A stretch of 64,000 nt of DNA from Lineolata rhizophorae (taxonomy: Eukaryota; Ascomycota; Dothideomycetes; Lineolatales; Lineolataceae), in assembly GCA_010093515.1 (NCBI GenBank), contig MU001673.1:686049-750048 (forward strand), given 5' to 3'. Made by a program: the position numbers and the translations under genes. The notes beneath the pieces were generated by a model. That model saw nothing but the letters and a program-made list of their open reading frames with translations. It ran no database searches and was not told the DNA's origin. Positions 10,130 to 21,694 of this stretch are shown here, one piece after another (positions within the stretch are counted from its first letter, which is position 1; each line of letters starts with the position of its first letter).

Positions 10130-11462
10130 CTCGGGTTACAAATAACAAAGCCGACTTCCCTTAGCCAGGGAAGAATTATTGCGTGTGATGCCGCGACTTT
10201 AAATGCGAACGCTTTTCGATTTGTAAGAGTTGGCTAACGCTGGGGCGATGTCATCATTCGGAGCGGAGACATGCCCATCGTTGAGCACGTGATTGCAAAA
10301 CTCCATTGAGCAACGAGCGTATCCTTTTCGTATGAAGAGATTTGCGGTTGGGGAGTTTAATGCTCATGAGGATGCGGGTTTCGGCTAAGGATGGAGACTT
10401 GGTTTGAGGTGGTGGCGATGGCACGTGCAGAGGCACGTGAAAAGTTTGCCGGCATTTTGAGGCTTGATTGCCATGTTCCGTTGTCACATAAGTTCCCACA
10501 TCCCACATAGTATGAGTTGTTGAGAAAAAAAAAATCCACAAAAGCAAGTGAGCATATAAAATAGCCCTTTAACCCAAGCTTCGTTGTTGAGGTACGTACG
10601 CATGCTAAGATCGTAGCTCCATACTAGAGCGGAATCATGCACAGATACGTAACCCGACTCAAGGGTGGTGCACTCCGTTTAAACCTCGTCATGCGCCTAG
10701 AACGAATATGCAGTCCGTTCATTCGTTTCAGCATTCTAAGATCATGTTCTCCGTACAAAGGAATGACTATAACACGACGCGAGCGGGCGGGTTTTGTCGT
10801 CCAACTTTTGAGTTAAGAACTAGTCCGCTATTCCGATTGCGAAACTCCGCGGCTGCAGGCATCCGTGGCGCTGTAACTGATTTACCGGCGTAGATATGTA
10901 CCATCATCCCTTGTCGCAATAAATGATGATGCTAGTAGAGTTGAAAAGAATGCGCCTGGCTAATGAGATTAGCGTTTATTTAGACCAACAGCCTCAATTG
11001 CGGAGGAATATAAGGGGCTTCAAAAATTACCATTAAACGTCGACGGAAAGAAGTCCTCGCGACATTTAATCGAAAACATTCTAATGAGGCGTTTTGAATA
11101 TCATCTAATACCAGTTTCTTTGTACTAGACATTTTGGCTTTCCGACAAATCAAATAATTAGGGCGATTCTGCCTTTTTTTTCTCAGAGAAACAACTGATC
11201 CGCCCTACGTGGCTGGATGAGCTATTTTTGACCTACTCATTGGAAGGACCCCGCAAATCGAAGGCCCTCAACAAGCAGCGAAACCGCCAGACTAGAAGTC
11301 GTTAGTAGAGGAGCTACCAACTTACCGGCAACTACCGAGGGCTGAGACTGCACTATAAAAACCCACTCCATGCCCCCAGCCTTCAGCCCATTCCAAACAA
11401 TAAAAATATCCTCCTTCTTTCCGCTTGCCGACGTTTCAATCCCAAATAATCCCCAGGCAACC
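10130..11462. promoter_or_regulatory. divergent promoter of SDR and methyltransferase genes
   Basis: This 1.33-kb stretch separates two divergent ATGs. It holds three CACGTG boxes (10286-10291, 10422-10427, 10434-10439) on the SDR side and TATAAAAA at 11354-11361 about 105 bases before the methyltransferase start. No gene is supported inside it. Confidence 0.5.
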
Positions 11463-12410
11463 ATGGCTGAAAATGCGAAACCCTCCATTTTACAGCAAAT
11501 TCAAGAAAATGTTTCGCCAGGAATGCTTTTGTCCATGGGTATCATCCGTAAGTGCCATCGTAGGCGAGTAAAAATCGAGTTGGTCCCGCGATGTTGACAT
11601 TTTCAAGAGTTCATTTCTACTTTCGTCAAGACAGCTGTAACAGAGCCGAAGGCTTTATTCAACCTCAGAAGCCTCCGCGAGAGGAGCTTCGGTATATTAT
11701 GGATGAAAAATGGTATTAATAATCGTGCCATATATTCCAAGCTAGACAAAAGCTAAGTGGAAATAGGGGCGGCCATCTCGGAGGAGATGCCCGGGAATAT
11801 CGACAAGCTCCTTGCGGAAGCCAGGGGCGTTGTCCTGGATCTGGGCCCCGGAACCGGCGAGCAAATGCACCGGTTCACCGCCGACAACATCAAAGCGATG
11901 TACGGTGCCGAGCCTGGGCTTTCAATGCACCCCTCGATTCTGAGACGCGCCAAAGAAACGGGTCTGGCCGAGAAATACCACCTTCTTGGCTGTGGTGCGG
12001 AAAAGGAGTCGCTCATTCCCGCGCTAGCTAAAGATGGCATCCTGGGCGAGGGAGCATCTGAAGGCATTTTTGACGAGATCATGTGCGTTCGTGTGCTGTG
12101 TGCAGTTCCGCGGCACGAAGAGACCATCCAGAACTTGTACAAGCTTCTGAAGCCAGGCGGTCGCATGGTTGTCTGCGAACACGTGCGCAACTCTTGCTGC
12201 ATGGGCGGGTCATTTCTTGGTGGCGCCTTTCAGTCCCTCTATGCCATGCTTGCTTGGAACTTTTTCTTGTGCTGCCATTTGAGGCGGGATACTGCCAAGG
12301 TGCTCAAGGAAGCTGGAGGTAAGAATGGCTGGGCAAAGATCAACCTCCAACTGATCGGCGAACATGGGCCCGTTCCTTTCATCGTTGGAGACATGATCAA
12401 GGCGGCATGA
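11463..12410 (+). CDS. SAM-dependent methyltransferase, METTL7-like
   Basis: Three exons (11463-11547, 11635-11712, 11758-12410) give 271 residues; the introns are 87 and 45 nt with GTAAGT and GTATTA donors. The SAM-binding motif I is VLDLGPGTG (80-88), followed by the acidic turn AEPGLSMHP and a later LLKPGGRMVVCEH strand, all typical of class I methyltransferases. The weakly hydrophobic N-terminus and the C-terminal half with a hydrophobic stretch (LYAMLAWNFFLCC) resemble the METTL7 family, which in animals sits at the ER and lipid droplets. The substrate is not known; thiol or lipid methylation is possible by analogy only. TATAAAAA at 11354 supports this start. Confidence 0.8.
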
Positions 12411-12682
12411 TTCAATTGTCCAAGCGGAATGTGAACTTCTTTGGCCGCGATTTCTGGGGTTCTCTTACAGTCAAAATTTGGGCGTTCTGCAATAGTCTCC
12501 CCTCTTATTAGTCTAGTGCCTCGTTGCAACTTAAGAGCCGAAGTATATTAGTCTGCTGTTACTTTAAACACATGATTCCCACGCAATGCATAACATAGTC
12601 TAAAGCTGAATTTGAGCGCGCTGCTACCTATTACGATCTTTACGACTATTGGCATAACGTACACAGCTGTCGACGTTCTGAA

Positions 12683-13839
12683 TTAAGTGGTCTTCTTTGA
12701 AGCGGACGGCTTCAATTTCCATAAATGAAACATCCGGGAGAATATGTAGTCCTGAAACAATTAGCACCCAAGAACTCGACTAAAGAGATGGCGAAGTCAA
12801 ATCAAGCATACCATGGTTCCCATGGGAAAGAATCGTACGGCAAACCACACAAGCCACGACTTGTTTCCTTCCCACACACGCTTTGGGGGGCTGCTCTTTA
12901 GCACTTTTGAAACTATAGAACGGGCGTAAGCCTCATTGGGCATGGCACCTTCCTGACTATGTTTCAAACGGCGTTGATAGTCCTCATTAACGGGGAGGTA
13001 ATAGGAATCAGGTGGAAGTGAACGCTCCGTTCTCGCGATGTTGGATTTGATTCCGCCTGTGTAGATCGTTACCACTTTGACCCCGAAGGGTTCTAGTTCT
13101 AGCCGTAATGTGTCACTATAGGCATGAAGTGCAGCTTTGCTCGCGTTATATGTGCCTGTCATTCGTTTAGCTTTTCTTACTGCTATTTCCGGCAAAAAGT
13201 AACATACTACCAAACACGTATGGCCTTGATGGCAGGAACGTTAGTGATAGGCTGACCAATATCTGGACTGCGTCCACACGTACATGATTGCAGCTAAGCT
13301 CCCTACTTGCACGATCGTTCCTTTGGTCTGCATTAGCATCGGTGCAAAGGCCTTGCACATGCGCATCACGGCGAAGACATTGACCTCAAAGGTCATTTGG
13401 ACTTCGTCGAAGTCGACGTCGAGCGCCGGCACGGTATAGTTCCTGCCCGCATTATTCACGAGGTAGTCGAGCTGCCCTCCGGCGCGTTTTTCGATCTCCT
13501 CTTTCAGAGCGTGGATGCTTTCCGGCTTGTGTACTTCAAGGCTCAGTGCTTCTATTCCAAGCTCACTCAAGTCGGCAATGGTCTCGGCTTTCCTAGCGGT
13601 CGCGAAAACTCTTAGACCTGAGCCACCCGATAGGTCAGCTGAAGGCTGGCTCATGGTTGGGGGCTAACTCTTGCATTAGGACGTGCCTTTGGAGTGGAAT
13701 TCCCGCGCAATCGAATTCCCGATGCCGCCCGGAGAGCACCTGCGGTAGATTAGCGTTTGAGCGCTAAGTAAGGTAATCGCCCTATGGTGATGAAAACGTA
13801 CCCTGTCACCAGAGCCGATTTTCGGTCGTCCGTAGCCAT
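12683..13839 (-). CDS. AYR1: AYR1-like NADPH-dependent 1-acyl-DHAP reductase
   Basis: Six exons (13802-13839, 13687-13739, 13284-13617, 13208-13224, 12812-13155, 12683-12751) give 284 residues (yeast Ayr1 is 297). The protein carries the SDR motifs TGCSPGGIG (12-20), NNAG (85-88), catalytic S137 in VGSLA and YNASK (150-154), and ends in the hydrophobic KSWLVWF..FFP and LWKLK segments seen in this family. Ayr1 reduces 1-acyl-dihydroxyacetone phosphate for phosphatidate synthesis and works at the ER and lipid droplets. Intron 2 appears to be a GC-AG intron (donor GCACGT) and exon 4 is only 17 nt; both are needed to restore an unbroken SDR fold. An internal ATG at 13654 gives a shorter frame lacking the cofactor loop. 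Confidence 0.85.
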
Positions 13840-14559
13840 ATCTGGTGAGCGATTGATGATAGCTGATCCGGGCGCCTGTTTAGACCTTGCGGGGACTTCA
13901 CGTCTCTACGCGAAAGCAGAGATCCTAATTACTAACTGCCCAGCTTTATGTTACCAGTCTAAACTCTTAGAGACTAGTACGTTTTAGACTTAGCCGTACT
14001 AGGTGTGTTTCCTGTGATGTATCTACCTTTTTAAGTTGGATTGAATGATTTCGCAAAAGGAACCTCTTCATCCTTTTGTGGCCAGGGTCGGGGGCCACTG
14101 CTGCACAGGGAAACAGAAAACTTGTGTTATGCTCACGAACTCCGTATTGGCTGTTGTTTTTCCCCCAAGTGGCGACTGTGATTGGCTGAAGGGCTAGCGA
14201 CCCTGCCAAGCAGCTGCAAACGCGACCGCGGAGCGCGCGGGACTTTTACGCGGTGTCGGACCGAAATGCCAGTTGACGTGAACCTCCTGCGCCAGTTGTT
14301 GTTGCGTTTGCACCCGTGTTATTACGCTCCCTTCCTCACCGCGAACAAAGACGCCGCAACGTTAGCTGTTCTTCAACCTGCGCGAGGCAGTTGGCCTCAA
14401 CTTTTAAATGCCTCCTTGCGCGCTGGGGCCCCGTCTCCCGACCGAGTCCCAGGGGCGGAGCTCTATTGCCTGCCTGCGCTCTCCTCCTTTCCGGCCCGTC
14501 TTCGCCCGCTCTTGTGCTCTGCAGTCCTCCCCAGTTGCTTAGGCATTTGAGACACAATT
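13840..14559. other. divergent upstream region of the AYR1-like gene and ro-3
   Basis: These 720 bases separate divergent starts. The part next to ro-3 (14220-14550) is pyrimidine-rich on the plus strand, as fungal leaders often are. No gene is supported. Confidence 0.45.
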
Positions 14560-17500
14560 ATGGCGGATAATATACGATCGGGCCAGGTGATCGAGCTCAA
14601 CGACGGCCGCCGGGCCATCGTCCGCTTTGTTGGAGACACTGCCTTCGCACCTGGGCAATGGGTTGGCGTCGAGTTTGAAGAAGCAGGCGGCAAGAACGAT
14701 GGCTCGGTGCAAGGACAGCGTTATTTCGAGTGCCCACCGGGGCACGGCATGTTTCTACGGCATACCGGAATTGCGCAGGTTTTGGAGCAGCCGAAGTCAG
14801 CTCCGAAGGTCAACGGTAGGGTGGCCGCTGCCGCTGCTCCGGGGCGGCCGAAGTCTATCAGCAGCAAACCTACCAGCAGACCGTCGAGCATCTCTTCGGA
14901 TTCCAGGTCCAATTCCGCCACAAATGTATCGGGTGTAAGTCTATATGTAAATCACAAAATAAATGGTAAGCAGGCCCAATAACGTGTAGCTTCAGTCAAA
15001 ACGGCCTCTCTCCACAGCCGGCGCGCCGGCACGACCACGTCCCAGTATTGGTGGTCCGGCTTCAGCTACGGCCACGAGTACCGCCGCAAAGCGAACGTCA
15101 ATATCCTCGCCTCCTCCAGCGTCGGCCACGAATCGAATGTCCCGACCCTCATTAGGGCGTCCCTCCTTGGGCGGAACGAAGGCGGCTTCGAGCGCGAGTA
15201 CAACGACAACGAAGTCGGCAAATCGAATGTCCATGTCCCCTACTAAGAGGGTGACTGGTACACCTGCATCAAAGACTGCCTCACCAGGACCTGCAGGCCC
15301 TTCTACGGCGCCGAAGTTGGCGCCGCGTGCCCCAAATGCGGCCGAGAAGGAATCAAAAGAGCTTCAGGCCAAGCTCAGAATCGCAGAAGAGAAGAGGGCA
15401 GAAGACAGGGAAAGGCTAAAGACTTTGGATAAGGTGCAGCAAGAGAGGGACAAATTCGAGATGATCATCCAGAAGCTGCAGACTAAATACCAACCTCTTC
15501 AGCAAGAGAATTTGGAGTTGAAGAAGGAGTTGAAGGAGGCCGAGGCAGCGATGGAGCGGATTGAAAGCATCCAAGCCGAGCATGACTCCGCTATGGAGAT
15601 GGCCACGTTAGATCGAGAAATGGCCGAGGAGCAGGCTGAGGCTTATAAGACGGAGCTAGATGCTTTGAAGCACAAGACAGAAGAATTAGAGTTGGAGAAC
15701 GACATTTTGAAGGAAGAAAACCAGGAGTACGACAAGGAAATGACACCTGAAGAACGCACAAGTCAGGGTTGGCTACAAATGCAACGCGAGAATGACCGGT
15801 TACGGGAGGCCTTGATTCGACTACGTGATATATCGCAAGATCAGGAGGCTGAACTTAAAGATCAAGTCAAGAGCCTTGAAGAAGATGTCCAGGAATTGGG
15901 CGGTGTCAAACAGGCGTACGAGATGACGAAGGAGAGACTGCTTGAATGTGAGGCGGATATTGAGGACCTGCGTCAGCAACTCGAAGTTGCTCTTGGTGCG
16001 GAGGAGATGCTGGAGGAGCTCACAGAGAAGAATTTAGCACTCAACGAGCGGATCGAGGAGCTGAAAATCGAGATTGAAGATCTACAAAGTCTTAAAGAGC
16101 TTAACGATGAGCTTGAGATCAACCACGTGGAGAACGAGAAGCAACTCCAGGAGGTCATTGACTACAAGGATACTGTTATCTCGGAACAGATGCGCCGCGC
16201 TACGCAGCAGGACGAGGCTGTGGCCGATCAGGAGTACACGATTTCTCGGTTCCGCGAATTGGTTACAAACCTTCAGTCTGACCTTGAAGATATGAAGGCT
16301 TCTAAAGAGATAACTGAAACAGAAGCTCAGGAATTGAACACTCGCTCCCGGGCAATGATGGATCTGAACAGGCAGCTTCAGCTATCAGCGACCAGTTCGA
16401 AGATCAAGACCATTGACATGGAGCTAAGGAAGCTCGAGGCCCAGGAAGCCGCAGAGCACCTTGCCATTGTCCAGTTGTTCTTGCCCGAGGCGTTCCATGC
16501 AGAGCGGGATTCCGTACTCGCGTTGCTGCGCTTCAAGCGCATTGGTTTCAAGGCCAATCTTCTCCACGGGTTCATCAAGGATCGAGTTGGTGGGCAAGGC
16601 CCTCACTCGCACGACGACGACATTTTCGAAGCGTGTGACGTCTTGGACAAACTTACCTGGATTGTTGCAATGTCTGAACGATTTGTTAATACCATTTCTG
16701 GCTGCTCGTTGGACAAATTTGCCCTCTTTGAGGGATCGTTGTATGAATTGGAGCCTGTCGAGCGGGCTTTGAACGGCTATATCGAGCACTTGAGGAAGGA
16801 CGAGCTACGGGAACGTGACATGGCAGATGAACTTCAACGGTAAGCACCATAACCTTCGGCTGTGAAAGCTTCTCTTCTAACATTACGCCGTTAGTTCTAT
16901 CGCTGTTATGACTCATCTCAGCGAGAACCATCTTGAGGGTGGTCTGGAAGCTTACGCGGACGACGTAGTCATGAGGACGATGCTTATGCAAAGCTATCTT
17001 GAGAACGTTGCGGCCGCGCTCTCCCTCATCAAGACAGAAGTGCAAACAAAGATTCCTTCGGATGGCGAGCCCGATGAAATCATGGAATACTTCTTGCAGA
17101 AGACGGAATCCATTGTGTCACAATCCCGAAGCGCCAAGGTCATCAACGGCAAGATACTGAAGGCTCTTCAAGAGCTCAAGGCCCGCTCGCTGTCGCTGCA
17201 GAACGACACGGACGAGCTGTTCGCGGAATGCCAGGTGAACACCGCGGAGCTCGCCATGTACACTCGCCAACTCGGCGAAAATATATACAAGGTGCTGCAC
17301 GAGGAGGGCCGCTCCGAGCCCGTAGCCCTCAGCGACGTCCGCAGCGCTATCTCCCGCACGACCAACCTCGTATTTTCTAGCACGAACAGCGAAACCGACC
17401 TCTACCTCACCCTCTCTACCAAGCTGCGGCGCGCCACTGACAAACTCGCCGAGCTTGGCGGCATCACGTCGGACCTGGACCAGACGGCCGAGTTCGAGCG

Positions 17501-18659
17501 CGGGCCGGCCCCCTGGATGGTCCGCTCCAAGGAGCTGGCGGCCTCCAAGATCGTCTCCATCGATGCCGAGGAGGAGATCCGCCGGCTCAGAGACGACATC
17601 GTCGAGCGCGCGACGGCGCTCCGCCTGCGCGACCAGACGCTCGACGAGGCCAACGTCAAGATCGAGCTGCTCGAGAGCCGCACGCGCGACGCGTCTAAGA
17701 AGGCGGCGCGCATCGTCGAGCTCGAGCGCGCCCTCGACGACGGCCGCGCCCGCGAGCGCCAGCTCGCCGACGCGCTCGAGACGCAGGGCCGCGACGTCGC
17801 CGCCCTCGAGGCCGACCGCGACAAGTGGCGCGCCGCGGCGCACGAGGCCAAGCCCGCGGGCGCGGGCGGTGCCGCCGGCGACGGCGTCGGCGGCGCGGGA
17901 GCCGACGGCGTCGTCGGGAGGGAAGGCGCCGAGCGCGCCGTCGCGACCGCGCGGGGGATGGACGCCCTGCGCCGCAAGATAGCCGTCCTCGAGGAGACGA
18001 ACCGGTTCCTGCGCGCCTTCAACCGGCGCGAGCGCGCCGAGGCGGAGAAGCGCACCGCGCTCTCCGGCTCTGGCTCCGGCTTCTCCCGCGGGTCCTCCTC
18101 CGCCGCCGTTGCAGCGGCACCAGCGCCGCCCTCGTCCTCGTCCATGGCCTGGCTCGAGGCGCCGCTGCTGCCCAAGCAAAAGGACGCAGTTGCGAGACCA
18201 CGCCCGCAGCCGCTACTACATCCCTATCACGCCGCTCCCGCTGCCGGCGTGCCCGTTGCCCCCGGCTTGGCCCCCGGGCCCGGCGCCCGCGAGCGCCGCA
18301 TGCTGCAGGACGTGGCGCGGCTGCCGCTGCAAGCGCACCCGGTCTCGCTCGCCCTCGAGATGGCGGCGACCTCCTCGTCCGGCGAGAGCCCCGCTGCGCC
18401 GGTGCCGACGAAACCTCCCGCCAGCCGCCTCAAGTGGCGCCCGCGCAAGGTGACGGCGGCGTACCAGCTGTCGGAGGAGGAGGAGCGGCGCGCGGAGCTG
18501 TGGGCGGCCGCGGCTATGGCAACGCCGGGGTCGCCGGCGTACCTGGACGCTGTCATGGAGCAGCAGGGCGAGTTTGTGACGCCGTTGACGAGCGCGTCGC
18601 TGGCGGCGGGGCCGGGGCAGGGGCCCATGGTGGTTGGGGAGATTGGGGTCGCGTTTTAA
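14560..18659 (+). CDS. ro-3: dynactin large subunit p150Glued (RO-3)
   Basis: Three exons (14560-14934, 14996-16839, 16895-18659) give 1327 residues. Residues 1-75 are a CAP-Gly domain with the tubulin-tail binding GKNDG (44-48). A basic Ser/Pro/Thr linker follows, then a long coiled coil (about 215-530), the conserved dynactin core (LPEAFHAERDSVLALLRFKR) and further coiled coils. The protein links cytoplasmic dynein to microtubules and cargo; in Neurospora the ro-3 gene is needed for nuclear distribution. Introns are 61 and 55 nt. Exon 1 could instead end at 14932 with acceptor 15017; I prefer the GTAAGT donor with TTCAG acceptor. The last 1.5 kb is much GC-richer and Ala/Arg/Glu-rich. ATE1 is convergent. 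Confidence 0.93.
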
Positions 18660-19193
18660 GGCTGTGGGGATTTTTGTGGGATGGGGAGACCGGGGGGGGG
18701 GGGAGGTGGATGAGGAGGGGAAAGAAAGGTGTTGTTGCTTGTACATGGATGGGGTTGGTTTTGTTCAAATAGAAGAGTGATTTCCGACAGAAGCCCTTTG
18801 GAGCGCCATTAGCACCACGTCGTTCATGAACTTTTTATCGCGCTAGTTGCTTTGCCGATGTTCGTTTTCTGTCACCGCATCGAGCGGACTGAGCTGGTGC
18901 GCTCTTTTATTTTCCCTTGTTGCTCCCAAGCTTTCCGCGTCACTGCTAGAGGTCGATACCCCCTCATCTGCATGCACCCATCATCGCAGCATTGGGACGG
19001 AGTAAGTTCTGTGTTATCTGCTTCTTCGCGTCAAAGTACCCTCTGTATTTCCCACAACTGTTCGACAATACCAGAACCATCTGTACTCAATGAGCAGCGG
19101 CAATGTCCTTGGTTGCTTTTATCTTGCACGTTGTGACGTGTACCCTCCGCAAATCAACCCCTCATCTACTCGTCCATCCATCATCGTGCTCGT
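18660..19193. other. convergent 3' flanks of ro-3 and ATE1
   Basis: These 534 bases lie between two stop codons. A run of 12 G residues lies at 18692-18703, just downstream of ro-3. No gene is seen. Confidence 0.5.
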
Positions 19194-21694
19194 TCACCCA
19201 GCCATCCTAACAACCATGCGCGATGCGACTGCCGGCCCAAGGAGCGCCACCAGTTCCGCTATGATGCCCTTGATGCTGTTTGACTGCTTGACATCGCTCT
19301 CTTCCCACCCGACCAGGAACTGCGGCACAGTTAGTCAAATCAACCAGTCATCCCAAACAACCCAATCTCACAAAAGAGAGGGTGCAAAAACTAAGAATTA
19401 GGACGAGAAGAAAAGGAAAACCTACACTAGTAAGAAACAACTGCGGATTCTCGCCCTTCTGATTCGTGATCAGAATCGCGCCCAGATTGACCTGCTCCAT
19501 GAGCTCCTCCTCCGACATCATGCCCGCGAAGCCGATGTCCAGCAGCGACATCGTCAGGGCCGCGGCCTCGGCCTCGCGCGGCGAGCCCAGGAACAAGCGC
19601 CTCAGTGGCCTCGGGACTTCGTTTGGATCCGCCTCACTCTTCCTTTTCTCGCCCTCGTCTTCATCTTCACCCTTACGCTCTTCCCCCCCTTGCCCCTCCC
19701 CCCCATCCTCCTTTCCCTCGCCCTTCGCCTTCCTCCACCTCTCCAAAGAAGCAGACGCATACCCACCCTCCTCCATCGCCCCCAACACATCCTCCAACGG
19801 CCCCCACGCTCCGGTCTCATAGTCCAGCACTTCCTGCGGTTTGAACGCCGCCTTATACCGCATCTTCGCGCACCCATGGATGTAATATCCCATGTAGTAG
19901 TACTCGTGCCCTTCCTCAAGCGCGAGCGCCGCCTCCCGCAGCGCCGACACTTTGCCCAGGCTAAAGGCTTCCAGGTCGGAGTGGTAGATGAAGTACACGG
20001 CCGAGACGGCGTGCGGGAGGAGGTCTAAGACCGCGAGTGCGACGAGGCGCCCGTCGAGACGGTAGCATTGGTGGTAGGAGCCGAGGTGGCGGAGGCGTCC
20101 GCCGCGAGGCGGGGCCGCCGCCGCTAAGGCCATCGCGGGCGTCGTCGTTTCCGCTGCCTCCGGATGTTGCTGCGACTGCTCCGCCGCAGGCTCCGTCCGC
20201 CGTCGCAGCGGCGAGCCGCATAGGAAGCGGCGGAAGCCGTGCCGCGAGATCTCGTGCGGCTTCTCCTTGTGCACGACGCGCTGGTAATGCTCGAAGAGGG
20301 CGAACTTCTCCTCGGAGAAGGAGTCGGGCTCGAGGTTCACGGTGAGCTTGTGCGCCGGTCTAGGTAGCGGTGGCTGTGGTTGCTTCTTTTTGTTCTTGTC
20401 CTTATTGGTGTTATCCTCGGCCTCGGCGCCGGCATCTGATGACGGTAGCGTGGGTAGGTCGTCGCGTTGGTCGTCATACTCGCTTTGGTGGACCGCGGCG
20501 AGGAGGTTGAATTCGGTCTTTTGGCGCTTTTTGTCTCTGTCGTGGAAGGTCACGTGAGTTAAAGGAAATGTCCAGGTTTTGTCGGATGGGTAGAGAGATC
20601 ACTTCTCAGTCGCAAGATAGGAGAAATATTCGGAAATTGCGGGAAAGCACGATTCGACGTTGGGAATGAGGCGGAAGTGGAGTCTCACTCTCTGGTTTTC
20701 GGTTGTCGCCTGGAGATCTCTTTAATGTACTCCTCGCCAAGGACGAAGCGATTCCATCGATTGATAGCCTGCCTCTGGTCGCGCGACGTCTTTAAGTCGG
20801 CGGCTTTCAGTCTTTCAAAAATTAGCGTGGGTTATCCCCGGACGATTTTGAGTGATCAAGAGCAACACCGAGAGTAATGCGCATTAAAAAAATTGACTTA
20901 CCTGATAGCGTAATGTGGGCAGCAGGACCTCTGCGGATCGGGCTTATACAGCAACGAGCCTGAGCTGTAGGGAATTTTGGGTATCAGCACATAAATCGAA
21001 GGCTTTGCCTCTGCAACGTAATAACGCTTTGATATCGAACGACAATGAAGGGGTATGTGCTAGGGTAAGAAGGGATGAACAGAAAGGCACGGGTAAGAGT
21101 GAAGGGGAGCTATAAAATAGACGAATAACCGAGCCAGTAAAGTGACTGAGTGACGCTTACCGTCTCCATCCTCGGTCGAGGAGCTCCTGGTAGTCCTCCA
21201 CTCGTAGCGAGTCGGACGAGGCAAAGTACGACACGCCTACGACGGGAAAAGCGCCGGCGTCAGTGTCAATCGGCCTGACGGGTCAATCGCTCATTGGCAA
21301 CGAGTGAAACGGAAGACAGGAGACTGGGCGGAGGGAATCGCGTGCGGATTGGCGGGGATGATCCGCCGAGGAAAAGTCACTCGGCGGGCGCATCCAGGTT
21401 GCTCCGTGGTAGCTCGGGTGCCACATAGGAGGCGACCGCAGAACCTTGCAGGCGAGAAAACAGGCAAAAGAGACACGGCGGCAGGGCAGTGGCAGCGCCG
21501 GGAGTGATGCTAGGGGCGTGACAAGTGTATATGAATGAGGCGGGAACGCGCGGGACACGGCGGGTTAAGGTAGGTACGTATCATGAGCGGGAAGAAAACA
21601 GCGATGCCGAGAGCAACGTGGGACGCACGGGAATCCGGGGTCCTCTCACTCGAAGCTGGGTCTTTGCAATATCCGCACGACCCCGTCTGGTAGC
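19194..21694 (-). CDS. ATE1: ATE1, arginyl-tRNA--protein transferase (first exon not resolved)
   Basis: Ate1 adds arginine from Arg-tRNA to acidic or oxidised N-termini, marking proteins for the Arg/N-degron pathway. Six exons can be joined in phase: 21650-21694, 21161-21236, 20902-20964, 20689-20811, 19426-20536 and 19194-19319. Together they give about 510 residues. The family's cysteines are present: SCGYCKD in the first exon found and SCCPHY in the third, the Fe-S/regulatory site. RGWRRSGSLLYKP, NRFVLGEEYIKE and YYMGYYIHGCAKMRYK are strong Ate1 motifs. A Lys/Glu-rich insert lies near the end. The intron 21237-21649 is long (413 nt). No convincing start codon lies upstream of 21694, so a further short 5' exon is expected. 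Confidence 0.88.

Noticed and set aside
17118-18179. 353-codon minus-strand frame opposite ro-3
   Set aside because: Mirror of the GC-rich coiled-coil coding sequence of ro-3; the plus frame continues the conserved protein.
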